DNA of 64,000 nucleotides, from the NCBI RefSeq assembly GCF_018603515.1, contig NZ_JACATN010000002.1, forward strand, positions 62,001-126,000. Reading direction: 5' to 3'. Each line of letters begins with the position of its first letter. Within the stretch, counting starts at the first letter, position 1. Of the stretch, positions 1 through 8,192 are shown piece after piece. The position numbers were made by a program, and so were the translations under genes. The notes beneath the pieces were generated by a model, which did no database searches, was not told the origin of the DNA, and saw only the letters and a list, made by a program, of their open reading frames with translations. This DNA is from Zobellia barbeyronii (GTDB lineage Bacteria; Bacteroidota; Bacteroidia; Flavobacteriales; Flavobacteriaceae).

Positions 1-274
1 CTCCTATGCATTTTAGTTTAATGGAATGCTTCCGACCCCATAAAACTACAGTTCTTAGCATCTCCCCATTACCACAACCCATATCTAAAATCGTATATGA
101 TTCTAGATTTTTATTACGTATTAGATGATGTATGGCTTGAATAGTCAGTTTATTTCCATTCAAAAAACGATTGGCCTTATCAATATCAAGCAATACCTTT
201 TCAAGGTGAGTTTGATTCAGAGATAAATCGTCCATTAACTCGGTTTCCGTACTTCGTTTTGAAAAATCACCCAT
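1..274 (-). CDS. Class I SAM-dependent methyltransferase, N-terminal part (cut by window edge)
   Basis: The open frame begins at an ATG at 274 and runs off the left edge, giving about 91 residues. Near its end it contains ILDMGCGNGEM, the glycine-rich motif I that binds S-adenosylmethionine in class I methyltransferases. The start overlaps the stop of the upstream FAD oxidoreductase as TAATG, so the two are translationally coupled in one operon. In flavobacteria this FAD-oxidoreductase and methyltransferase pair commonly precedes a type III polyketide synthase that makes alkylresorcinol-type lipids. That would place a PKS just outside the window, which is an inference. The methyl acceptor cannot be read from this fragment. 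Confidence 0.85.
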   Translation of the reverse strand, partial: MGDFSKRSTETELMDDLSLNQTHLEKVLLDIDKANRFLNGNKLTIQAIHHLIRNKNLESYTILDMGCGNGEMLRTVVLWGRKHSIKLKCIG

Positions 275-1398
275 TAACTAATCGGTTTGCCATGCGTGTT
301 CTTAATTAGTTGTTTTAAAAGCCAGGGTTGTTTTGCTACCAATGAAATTGCCCAGTTAGATAAGGTCTCATTTAATAATAATGATTGCAATCTTCTACCC
401 AACCATAATCGCCTCTTAAAAGTACGGCTCCATTCTTTAGCATAAGCCTGTTCCATCCTTTTTCGATCCTTTTCTTTTCCGCTTAAAAAAGTATCGATTA
501 ATTCAGAAACTATTTTAGCACTGTGAATGGCCATTGCCATACCGTTGCCACAAAGAGGATGAATCAAACCTGCCGTATCACCACACATAAGTACATGCTC
601 TTCTACTGGATTCTTGGCATGAAATGAAATCTGAGCTATGGTTAAAGGTGTTTCAAAAAGAGGTTTTGCTTTGTACAAGAAGTCTTTTAAAATGGGATTC
701 TCACTAACAACTTTCTCATTAAATTGATCAATACCCTTTTCTAACTGAAAACTTTTATAAGATACTAAATAGCAAAAATTAACCGCACCTGTCTCGGTTT
801 TTGAGAGTCCGCCATACCCTCCTTTAAAATTATGCAGTCCGACTTCATGGACTGGAAAATCATCTAAACTATAATGGCTTTTAACCGCTAACCAAGAAGA
901 TTTCTGTTGTATAAAACTACGCTTTAATTGCTTATCTAAAACACTTCTTTTGCCATATGAACCAATTGTTATTCTTGAAGTATACATTTTACTATCACCT
1001 GTAATTACCTCAAAAATAGTATTTTGAAATGTTATTGAAGTGACACTTTCAAAAACAAAGGTCACTCCTAAGGCCTCTGCTTGTTTATATAATAAATTAT
1101 CAAAAGCATACCGACTAATACCCGTGCCGCCCAAAGGCAACTTGACTTCTAGAACCGCTCCTTTTATAGTAGAAAACTTTAACGTATCAATGGTAACCGC
1201 GCCAAAATTGGCTAAGTCTACTCCAAGGTTTTTTAGATACGGAAGCACCTCATTGGAGACGTATTCTCCACAGACCTTATGGTGTGGGTAAGGCTCCTTT
1301 TCAAAGACTAATACCTCGTGGCCAGCTTTTGCTAAATGAATGGCCGCTGTTAAACCCGCCAAACCTCCTCCAACAATGATTACGTCATATTGCTCCAC
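274..1398 (-). CDS. NAD(P)/FAD-dependent oxidoreductase, geranylgeranyl-reductase-like
   Basis: This 374-residue flavoprotein has the N-terminal Rossmann dinucleotide motif GGGLAG (residues 10-15) and, near residues 270-285, the second FAD motif CGDTAGLIHPLCGNG. Both are typical of the geranylgeranyl reductase/p-hydroxybenzoate hydroxylase superfamily. It would oxidise or reduce a lipid or aromatic substrate using FAD. The start codon is GTG. It overlaps the following methyltransferase by one base, and flavobacterial type III PKS clusters often carry exactly this pair, so a tailoring role on a phenolic lipid is likely but inferred. A terminator at 1426-1456 separates it from the upstream OmpA-like gene. 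Confidence 0.85.
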   Translation of the reverse strand: MEQYDVIIVGGGLAGLTAAIHLAKAGHEVLVFEKEPYPHHKVCGEYVSNEVLPYLKNLGVDLANFGAVTIDTLKFSTIKGAVLEVKLPLGGTGISRYAFDNLLYKQAEALGVTFVFESVTSITFQNTIFEVITGDSKMYTSRITIGSYGKRSVLDKQLKRSFIQQKSSWLAVKSHYSLDDFPVHEVGLHNFKGGYGGLSKTETGAVNFCYLVSYKSFQLEKGIDQFNEKVVSENPILKDFLYKAKPLFETPLTIAQISFHAKNPVEEHVLMCGDTAGLIHPLCGNGMAMAIHSAKIVSELIDTFLSGKEKDRKRMEQAYAKEWSRTFKRRLWLGRRLQSLLLNETLSNWAISLVAKQPWLLKQLIKNTHGKPIS

Positions 1399-1425
1399 TA
1401 AGGGAAGATAGTCAATTTAGACAAA

Positions 1426-1456
1426 AAAAATACCGACAGCTTCTGTCGGTATTTTT
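1426..1456 (-). terminator. Rho-independent terminator of the OmpA/lipocalin-like operon
   Basis: A perfect 9-bp stem TACCGACAG/CTGTCGGTA with a 3-base loop is flanked by A and T runs that extend the pairing. Read on the minus strand it ends in a T tract just after the OmpA-like gene stop at 1486. Confidence 0.85.
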
Positions 1457-1485
1457 CAAAAAATTATAGAATTACGAATAAATCA

Positions 1486-2181
1486 TTATCCTTTAACCTG
1501 TTGTTTTGCTTCTTGTTTTAGCGCTTCACTAGCAACGATAGCTAATTCTACTCTTCTATTTTTAGCTTTACCCTCTGTTGTAGTATTATCTCCTACCGGC
1601 TGAGCCTCACCATACCATTTAGTTTCCAAACGGCTTTTATCAATACCTTGAGAAATTAAGTAATTGGTTACCGATGTAGCTCTTTGCTTAGACAAATTCA
1701 TATTGTAATCCTCAGGTCCAGCACTATCTGTATGACCTTCTACCAAAACATTAGATTTTGGATAGTCTTTTAGAATTTGGGCCATTTTATTCAGTGTAGT
1801 TTGGGATGTTCCTTTTACATCAGACTTATTAGTGTCAAAATAAACACCGGCATCTTCATTAAAAGTCACATTAATACCTTCACCCACACGACTAACTTCT
1901 GCTCCTGGAATTTCTTCCTCAATACGCTCCGCCTGACGATCCATGTGATCACCAATAAAACCACCTGCAACACCACCAATAGCAGCGCCAAGAATAGCTC
2001 CAAGAACGGTATTATTACCGCTTCCAACATTGTTGCCAAGAATACCACCAATGGCAGCACCACTACCCGCACCAATTACGGCACCTTTCTGCTTACTATT
2101 TGAATTTTGGATGGTTTTACATCCTACGACCATGGTCAATGCCATGATGATATATGCCGATTTTAAAACTGACTTTTTCAT
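1486..2181 (-). CDS. OmpA-family lipoprotein with glycine-zipper segment
   Basis: The 231-residue protein starts with a lipoprotein signal peptide ending in VVGC (Cys21). It continues with a glycine-rich zipper region (about residues 33-80, with repeated GAxxG-type spacing) and ends in a C-terminal OmpA-like peptidoglycan-binding domain (about 110-220) with the motifs VEGHTDSAG and NLSKQRA. It probably tethers the outer membrane to peptidoglycan. It lies 10 bases after the lipocalin-like lipoprotein gene, so the two are likely cotranscribed and closed by the terminator at 1426-1456. The glycine zipper may insert in membrane or self-associate; this is not shown by sequence alone. Confidence 0.9.
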   Translation of the reverse strand: MKKSVLKSAYIIMALTMVVGCKTIQNSNSKQKGAVIGAGSGAAIGGILGNNVGSGNNTVLGAILGAAIGGVAGGFIGDHMDRQAERIEEEIPGAEVSRVGEGINVTFNEDAGVYFDTNKSDVKGTSQTTLNKMAQILKDYPKSNVLVEGHTDSAGPEDYNMNLSKQRATSVTNYLISQGIDKSRLETKWYGEAQPVGDNTTTEGKAKNRRVELAIVASEALKQEAKQQVKG

Positions 2182-2191
2182 ATGTTACTTC

Positions 2192-2674
2192 TTATTGTTT
2201 TGAGAATTTATAAACGACAGATACAGGACTACCATCAACGTTTACATCTGATTTTAATGTCATTTGCGATTCGTTTAGAGAAAGAATCTCTAATCGATAT
2301 CCCACCTTACCATAAATATCTTTTTTCTTTTCATCTATGTATTTGAATTGCAACTTGTCGTTTCCGTTTTCGTTTTCTAAAACAGACCATCTAATATTAC
2401 GAACACCTCCTGCACAAACACTATTGTCTGTAGGTATCGCGTAACTTCCAGTGCTGTTATTTTCTAAAAAGTACCACGTACTTCCTTCAAAACAGAACCC
2501 GTTGGCGTCTTCAAAAAGCATAGATTTAAAGGAGCCTTCACTGCCCTCATATCCTACATGCTCCAAAACCCAATTACCGTTAATGGTCTTGCGTTCATTC
2601 CGCACTTCTTTTGATATGGAACATGATCCCAATATCAGAGCCAGTGCTAGCATTACTACACTGTTTTTAATCAT
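2192..2674 (-). CDS. Lipocalin-like family lipoprotein
   Basis: This 160-residue predicted lipoprotein has a short signal peptide with lipobox LGSC (Cys18). The mature part begins with a GNWVLEHV segment and alternating beta-strand pattern characteristic of the small lipocalin-like (DUF4923/lipocalin_5-type) proteins of Bacteroidota. It heads a two-gene operon with the OmpA-like protein, which points to an envelope location. A -7 element TACTTTTG lies upstream at 2756-2763 on the minus strand. Its ligand and function are unknown. Confidence 0.75.
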   Translation of the reverse strand: MIKNSVVMLALALILGSCSISKEVRNERKTINGNWVLEHVGYEGSEGSFKSMLFEDANGFCFEGSTWYFLENNSTGSYAIPTDNSVCAGGVRNIRWSVLENENGNDKLQFKYIDEKKKDIYGKVGYRLEILSLNESQMTLKSDVNVDGSPVSVVYKFSKQ

Positions 2675-2755
2675 AATTTTGATTTAAGGTTTGCATATAT
2701 ACGGTTGAGACCATTGCATTGTTGTCTACCCACCGTTAAACAAATATTAATACTA

Positions 2756-2763
2756 CAAAAGTA
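2756..2763 (-). promoter_or_regulatory. Bacteroidota -7 promoter element (TACTTTTG)
   Basis: The element matches the TAnnTTTG consensus on the minus strand, about 80 bases before the lipocalin-like lipoprotein start. No clear -33 TTG was found at the usual distance. Confidence 0.5.
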
Positions 2764-2816
2764 CCGAATCTAGATACGTTATGATGCTTTTAAACACTAA
2801 GATTGTTGCTCTATAA

Positions 2817-4793
2817 CTAGTATTCCAAAAGTTCTTTTAATACTACATAAAACCGATTTTTAGGCAAATAATTGTCTTCTAGTTTTTTAGCAAAGGGAAT
2901 AGGTGTTTCCATACTGGCCACACGCTTTACTGGTCCATCTAAGTATTTAAATTTATTTTCCATTACCATGGCAGAAATGTCACTGGCAATACCACCAAAC
3001 ATACTGTCTTCTTGAAGAATGATAAGTTTACCAGTTTTTTCTACGGATGTATAGATAGCCTCCATATCCAAAGGTGCTAAGGTTCGCAAATCAATAAGGT
3101 CTGCAGAAATATCAGGATTCCTCTCTAATGTATCCAATGCCCAGTGCACCCCTGCACCATAGGAAACAATAGTAATATCGCCCCCTTCTTTCAATTTGGC
3201 AGCTTTACCAAAAGGAAGTGTATAATAATCTGCAGGCACATTTTGATAAATACTGCGGTATAAAGCTTTGTGCTCAAAAAAGAGAACTGGATTAGGGTCA
3301 TTGATAGCTGTAGCCAATAGCCCCTTTGCGTCATAAGGAAAAGCAGGATACGCAACTTTTAGCCCAGGTGTTTTAGTAAACCAAGCTTCATTAGTTTGTG
3401 AATGAAATGGGCCAGCACCTACATCCCCGCCACATGGCATACGAATAACGACATCAGCTTTTTCATTCCAACGGTAATGAGATTTTGCTAAATAGTTAAC
3501 TACGGGATTAAAACCGCTACTAACAAAATCAGCAAATTGCATTTCTACTACTGCTTTCATTCCATTTATGGAAAGTCCCATCGCAGCCGAAACAATTCCA
3601 GATTCGCAAATAGGCGTATTCCTAACGCGTTCTTTACCAAAAGCATCCATGAATCCTTCGGTAATTTTAAATACGCCACCATAATCTGCCACATCTTGAC
3701 CCATGATAACCAAACTAGAGTGCTTCTCCATAGATTGCTTCAATCCCTTGGAAATAGCATCAACCAATCTAATATGCTCTACAACGCTTCCCGGGTTCGT
3801 TTCCTGATATTCAAAAGGCGCATAGACATCCTGTAGTTCTTGTTCAGGTTCTGATTGAACTTCATCTTCCTCAAAAGCGAGCTTAAGATTTTCGTTAATC
3901 TCCGTTTCAATTTCAACTCGTAAGGCTTCAATTTTTTCATCCGTTAATATTCCTTCTTTCAAAAGAAACCTCTCATAATTGGAAATCGGGTCTTTCTTTC
4001 CCCATTCCGTCATTAATTCTTCGGGGACATATTTAGTACCACTAGCCTCTTCATGTCCACGTATGCGAAAAGTTTTAAACTCAATTAAAACCGGACGTGG
4101 TTTTTCCCGGAGTTCTTCTGCAATCTCTTTCAGTTTAGTGTAAACTTCTATTATGTTATTACCATCAATTATATACGATTCCATACCATAGCCCAATGCT
4201 CTATCCGCTAGGTTTTCACAGTTGTACTGTTCTTTTGTAGGGGTAGAAAGTCCGTAACCGTTATTTTCAATGCAAAAAATAACGGGCAAACTCCATACAG
4301 AGGCAATATTCAATGCTTCATGAAAATCACCCTCGCTGGTTCCACCTTCACCTGTAAAAACAGCAGTAACCGCTTTTTTGTTCTGAAGAACATCGCCTAA
4401 TGCAATTCCATCTGCCACTCCCAGTTGTGGGCCAAGGTGACTGATCATTCCTATAATTTTATAATCTTGGGTGCCAAAATGAAAACTACGATCGCGGCCT
4501 TTGGTAAATCCGTTCATCTTACCCTGCCACTGTGAAAAAAGACGGTACAACGGAATACCACGCGTAGTAAATACAGCCAAATTTCTATGCATGGGTAAGA
4601 TATACTCTTCTTCATTTAATGCATTGGTGACACCTACTGAAATAGCCTCTTGCCCAATACCGCTAAACCACTTTGAAATTTTACCCTGTCGCAAGAGAAT
4701 CAACATTTTCTCCTCTATCATGCGGGGCCGCTGAAGGTCTTTATATAATTTAAATAAAACCGCTTCGCTTAAATTCCTTTTATCGTATTGCAT
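2817..4793 (-). CDS. Branched-chain alpha-keto acid (2-oxoisovalerate) dehydrogenase E1, fused alpha and beta subunits
   Basis: One 658-residue chain carries the thiamine-diphosphate E1 alpha domain (residues 1 to about 320, with the cofactor region GEGGTSEGDFHEALN) and the E1 beta/transketolase pyrimidine and C-terminal domains (about 355-658). It decarboxylates 2-oxo acids from branched-chain amino acids and passes the acyl group to a lipoyl E2. I placed the start at the ATG at 4793 (MQYDKRN) rather than an in-frame codon at 4847, because the -7 element TATTTTTG at 4836-4843 lies inside that longer version. Fusion of both subunits is common in flavobacteria. The E2 and E3 genes are not in this window. 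Confidence 0.93.
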   Translation of the reverse strand: MQYDKRNLSEAVLFKLYKDLQRPRMIEEKMLILLRQGKISKWFSGIGQEAISVGVTNALNEEEYILPMHRNLAVFTTRGIPLYRLFSQWQGKMNGFTKGRDRSFHFGTQDYKIIGMISHLGPQLGVADGIALGDVLQNKKAVTAVFTGEGGTSEGDFHEALNIASVWSLPVIFCIENNGYGLSTPTKEQYNCENLADRALGYGMESYIIDGNNIIEVYTKLKEIAEELREKPRPVLIEFKTFRIRGHEEASGTKYVPEELMTEWGKKDPISNYERFLLKEGILTDEKIEALRVEIETEINENLKLAFEEDEVQSEPEQELQDVYAPFEYQETNPGSVVEHIRLVDAISKGLKQSMEKHSSLVIMGQDVADYGGVFKITEGFMDAFGKERVRNTPICESGIVSAAMGLSINGMKAVVEMQFADFVSSGFNPVVNYLAKSHYRWNEKADVVIRMPCGGDVGAGPFHSQTNEAWFTKTPGLKVAYPAFPYDAKGLLATAINDPNPVLFFEHKALYRSIYQNVPADYYTLPFGKAAKLKEGGDITIVSYGAGVHWALDTLERNPDISADLIDLRTLAPLDMEAIYTSVEKTGKLIILQEDSMFGGIASDISAMVMENKFKYLDGPVKRVASMETPIPFAKKLEDNYLPKNRFYVVLKELLEY

Positions 4794-4835
4794 AAAACTC
4801 TTTGGTGTGATTTCCTTTTCGGTAGATAAAAGTAG

Positions 4836-4843
4836 CAAAAATA
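4836..4843 (-). promoter_or_regulatory. Bacteroidota -7 promoter element for E1 gene (TATTTTTG)
   Basis: The minus-strand octamer fits TAnnTTTG and lies 43 bases before the ATG at 4793. It decides between the two possible starts of the E1 fusion gene. Confidence 0.65.
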
Positions 4844-4892
4844 CCACATCTACCGCCCCATTTGTTATATATAATAGTTGAGCATATTTTAC

Positions 4893-4900
4893 TAACTTTG
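4893..4900 (+). promoter_or_regulatory. Bacteroidota -7 promoter element (TAACTTTG)
   Basis: The plus-strand octamer fits TAnnTTTG and ends 22 bases before the ATG of the dioxygenase gene at 4923. It is divergent from the E1 promoter, with about 50 bp between the two -7 elements. Confidence 0.6.
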
Positions 4901-4922
4901 AGAAAACTTTTAAAGCAACGGC

Positions 4923-5873
4923 ATGAGTGCAATACCTAGTGTAGACTTACAAGATTTTGTTTCAGATAACGCTGAAAGAAAAGAAAAATTTATAAAAGAA
5001 ATTGGTTCCGCTTTTGAAAATATTGGCTTCGTAGCCTTAAGCGGGCACTTTCTATCAGATGATTTAGTGAAGAACCTTTATGATGAAATCAAAAAGTTTT
5101 TTGATCTTCCTCAAGAAGTGAAAGATACGTATGAAATTGAAGGAATAGGCGGCCAACGTGGTTATACCTCATTCGGGAAAGAACATGCTAAAGGCAAGAA
5201 AGAAGGCGACTTAAAAGAATTTTGGCACTTTGGACAGTACGTACAAGATGATGTAAAGCTAGAAGCAGAATATCCAGATAATGTTCAGGTTAAGGAATTG
5301 CCAACATTTAATGCTGTTGGTAAGGAAACATACCAAATGTTAGAGAAAACAGCTAAATATGTACTTAGGGCATTAGCTATTCATCTTAATTTAGAGGAAA
5401 CCTATTTTGATGATTATATAAAGAATGGGAATTCAATCTTACGACCTATTCATTATCCTCCTATAACATCAGAGCCTAAAAATGCAGTCCGTGCTGCAGC
5501 TCATGGAGACATTAACCTTATTACTTTATTAATGGGTGCTCATGGACGCGGACTTCAAGTAAAGAATCATGAAGGTGAATGGGTAGATGCCATTGCTCGT
5601 CCAGACCAATTAATGATCAATGTAGGTGATATGTTATCTCGGCTTACGAACAACAAATTGAAGTCAACGATACACCAAGTGGTGAACCCTCCTAAAGAGC
5701 TTTGGGGCACTTCTCGGTACTCTATTCCTTTCTTTATGCATCCAGTAGGTGATATGCCACTTAATTGCCTAGAAAACTGTGTAGATGATGCGCATTCAAA
5801 ACAATTTGAAGACATAACTGCAGGCGAGTTCTTGCATGAACGTTTAATTGAATTAGGGTTGATAAAAGCATAA
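4923..5873 (+). CDS. 2-oxoglutarate/Fe(II)-dependent dioxygenase, isopenicillin N synthase-like
   Basis: The 316-residue protein has the N-terminal DIOX_N region followed by the Fe(II)/2-oxoglutarate oxygenase fold. The iron ligands are visible as His194-x-Asp196 and His251, and the 2-oxoglutarate-binding RxS as Arg265-Tyr-Ser267. It therefore has a complete active site and should hydroxylate or desaturate a small molecule with O2 and 2-oxoglutarate; the substrate cannot be predicted. It is followed two bases later by the YciH-like gene, so the two are probably cotranscribed from the promoter at 4893. Confidence 0.88.
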   Translation: MSAIPSVDLQDFVSDNAERKEKFIKEIGSAFENIGFVALSGHFLSDDLVKNLYDEIKKFFDLPQEVKDTYEIEGIGGQRGYTSFGKEHAKGKKEGDLKEFWHFGQYVQDDVKLEAEYPDNVQVKELPTFNAVGKETYQMLEKTAKYVLRALAIHLNLEETYFDDYIKNGNSILRPIHYPPITSEPKNAVRAAAHGDINLITLLMGAHGRGLQVKNHEGEWVDAIARPDQLMINVGDMLSRLTNNKLKSTIHQVVNPPKELWGTSRYSIPFFMHPVGDMPLNCLENCVDDAHSKQFEDITAGEFLHERLIELGLIKA

Positions 5874-5875
5874 AC

Positions 5876-6205
5876 ATGGATTTACAGGACCAACTCAAGA
5901 ATTTGTTCCCGGAACATGAGCCGGAAAAAACAGAAACCACCTCTAAAAAAGAAAATAATATCTGGTTACAGGATGACCCTATCATATGTAAATATGAAAA
6001 GCGCAAAGGGAAACCTATTACCATTTTAGAAGGATATAATGGCGCAGAAAGTGATTTCAAAAAATTGGCAAAAGAACTGAAGACCAAATTAAGTGTAGGA
6101 GGTTCATTTAAAAACGGTCAAATCATAATTCAGGGGGACTATAGAGACAAAATTATGGGGTTATTAAAAGAAAAAGGGTTCTCCGTTAAGCGCGTTGGCG
6201 GATGA
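5876..6205 (+). CDS. SUI1/YciH-like translation initiation factor
   Basis: This 109-residue protein ends in a SUI1 (eIF1-like) domain, with the ITILEGYNG segment, the SVGGSFKNGQIIIQG strand-turn and a C-terminal KEKGFSVKRVGG. The bacterial homologue YciH is thought to influence start-site fidelity and translation under stress. Its first 40 residues are charged and probably disordered. It starts two bases after the dioxygenase stop, so translational coupling is likely; why these two functions are linked is not evident. Confidence 0.88.
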   Translation: MDLQDQLKNLFPEHEPEKTETTSKKENNIWLQDDPIICKYEKRKGKPITILEGYNGAESDFKKLAKELKTKLSVGGSFKNGQIIIQGDYRDKIMGLLKEKGFSVKRVGG

Positions 6206-6325
6206 CCCCTTTAAACACAAGGCTTGAACACACCTAAGGTAGAGAGGTTTAATTCTGTTAATTATTTTTGCTTTATTTTGAATTAATAGTACTTTTAATC
6301 TTTCGAACCTAAATCAAGACCTCAA

Positions 6326-7258
6326 ATGAGTTCCCTTCTGCACATCACTAACGGAGATAGCTTTACGGATAGAATAAAAACACTAAACCTTAGTGGGGAT
6401 ATTATCACATGGCGTGAGATGCTCTGCGAAGGCAAGACACTTACCAATGTTGGCAGTGAATCTTTCTGGAAAGCCCGTTTTGAATTTCTCAATAAAAATT
6501 ATAAGGTATCAAAATCATGGTTCATTGAAAAGACCTTGAAAGAATACCGTTCTCTTTGTAATCACAAACAACAAGATGAAATTGTACTCTGGTTTGAGTA
6601 TGATCTTTTTTGTCAAGTAAATATGATTGCTGTGCTTAGTTGGTTAAAGATCAACCGTAAATACGCACAAGTTTCCCTAGTTTGTAGCGGCAACGAAGAT
6701 GGCACTGATAAGAAGTACTGCTTAAACGAATTGAGCGATGATCAATTGCGGAAATTGTACGAAAACAAAATTGATTTAACACAAGACGATATTGAATATG
6801 CGGATTATGTCTGGCAATTATATTGTAGTGATAACCCTATTCGTTTAGAGAATTTATCCGATTTTGGTGAATTCCAATTTAATTACCTCGGTGATGCCGT
6901 TCGTTCGCATTTACACCGTTTTCCAAGTATTAAAAACGGACTTAATGAAATGGAGAATACCATTTTAAGGCTCGCAATAGATAAGAAGCCTACTTCAAAA
7001 GGTGCTTTTGTTTCAGAAATACTTCAAAACCAAGGTTCTTTAGGTTTTTCAGATACGCAGTATGAAAGGGCACTAGGAAGATTAAAACCTTTATTCTCTT
7101 CTTTTAATCCGGTAAGACTTACCAAAAAAGGAAAAGAGATACTTGAGAACAAAACAAGTTACTACTCCTGTATTCAGGACAACAATGTATATCTAGGCGG
7201 TGCATTAAAATACAATTACCTGTACAATACCGAATCTAATAGAATTTTAAAGTTGTAA
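6326..7258 (+). CDS. DUF1835 domain-containing protein
   Basis: The 310-residue protein opens with LHITNGDSFTDRI, a conserved start of DUF1835, followed by WREMLCEG and a WFEYDLFCQVN block seen in this family. The C-terminal third resembles a winged-helix segment (about residues 210-280). No signal peptide or membrane segment is present, so it is cytoplasmic. The function is unknown. It is followed four bases later by the nucleoside phosphorylase gene, so a role near nucleotide metabolism is possible but only inferred from position. Confidence 0.8.
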   Translation: MSSLLHITNGDSFTDRIKTLNLSGDIITWREMLCEGKTLTNVGSESFWKARFEFLNKNYKVSKSWFIEKTLKEYRSLCNHKQQDEIVLWFEYDLFCQVNMIAVLSWLKINRKYAQVSLVCSGNEDGTDKKYCLNELSDDQLRKLYENKIDLTQDDIEYADYVWQLYCSDNPIRLENLSDFGEFQFNYLGDAVRSHLHRFPSIKNGLNEMENTILRLAIDKKPTSKGAFVSEILQNQGSLGFSDTQYERALGRLKPLFSSFNPVRLTKKGKEILENKTSYYSCIQDNNVYLGGALKYNYLYNTESNRILKL

Positions 7259-7262
7259 CCCC

Positions 7263-8135
7263 ATGCAATTAAGCCCCTCCGAGCTTATCTTAAATGCCGA
7301 TAAGAGCATTTACCATTTAAATTTATTACCCGAAGACCTTGCAGAAACTATTATAACGGTTGGTGATCCTGACCGAGTAGGTAATGTTTCCAAGTTTTTT
7401 GATACCATTGAGTTGAAAAAAGGGAAGCGAGAGTTTCATACGCATACCGGCACGCTTAACGGAAAACGTATTTCTGTTATTTCTACCGGAATTGGCACAG
7501 ATAATATTGACATTGTTTTCAATGAACTGGATGCCCTGGTCAATATTGATTTTGAAACCAGAACCATCAAATCCAACAGAACCGTATTAGATATTGTTAG
7601 AATAGGTACTTCCGGATCTATAAGAGCAGACATTCCTATTGATTCTTTCTTAATGAGCGAATATGCCATGGGCCTTGATGGCTTATTGCATTTTTATAAT
7701 AGTGCGTCTGTTCAAGAATTAGATGTGTCTAAAGCTTTTGTTGCTCACGCTAATTGGTCTCCAAGCAAATCAGTGCCCTATGTGGTAAAATATGATGAAA
7801 GTCTAGGCCAAAGACTCTTTTCTAATCGTATACGATTAGGGACTACAGTTACTAATATAGGCTTCTACGGTCCACAAAGCAGGGTTTTGAGATTAAAACT
7901 CAGTGATAGCGACCTACAAGATAAATTAGCTTCTTTTGAATACAAAGATGTTAAGGTTACCAATTTAGAAATGGAGACCTCCGGTATTTACGGTCTTGCT
8001 AAATTACTAGGCCACCGTGCTGTTTCTATGAACTGTATTTTGGCCAACAGAGCCAATGGCGAGTTTAGCACCAAGCCTACAGAATCTACCGAAGAGCTTA
8101 TTAAATACACCTTAGAAAAGCTCACCTCCTCATAA
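7263..8135 (+). CDS. Nucleoside phosphorylase (uridine phosphorylase-like)
   Basis: The 290-residue protein carries the phosphate-binding segment VGDPDRV near residue 35 and the later METSGIYGLA block (about 237-246) that contacts ribose in the uridine/purine phosphorylase superfamily. It should split a nucleoside with phosphate into a base and ribose-1-phosphate, acting in salvage in the cytoplasm. It is about 40 residues longer than E. coli Udp, with additional sequence in the middle, so base specificity is uncertain. It forms a probable operon with the preceding DUF1835 gene (four-base gap). Confidence 0.85.
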   Translation: MQLSPSELILNADKSIYHLNLLPEDLAETIITVGDPDRVGNVSKFFDTIELKKGKREFHTHTGTLNGKRISVISTGIGTDNIDIVFNELDALVNIDFETRTIKSNRTVLDIVRIGTSGSIRADIPIDSFLMSEYAMGLDGLLHFYNSASVQELDVSKAFVAHANWSPSKSVPYVVKYDESLGQRLFSNRIRLGTTVTNIGFYGPQSRVLRLKLSDSDLQDKLASFEYKDVKVTNLEMETSGIYGLAKLLGHRAVSMNCILANRANGEFSTKPTESTEELIKYTLEKLTSS

Positions 8136-8192
8136 TTTAGTTAACACTAATTTTAGATTCATAAGCTAGCTATTTGTTATGTTTGTGAGACT

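Noticed and set aside
1777-2103. Open frame on the plus strand opposite the OmpA-like gene
   Set aside because: It is rich in Asn, Thr and Ser from the complement of the glycine zipper, and has no homologue-like motif; the minus-strand frame is clearly the real gene.
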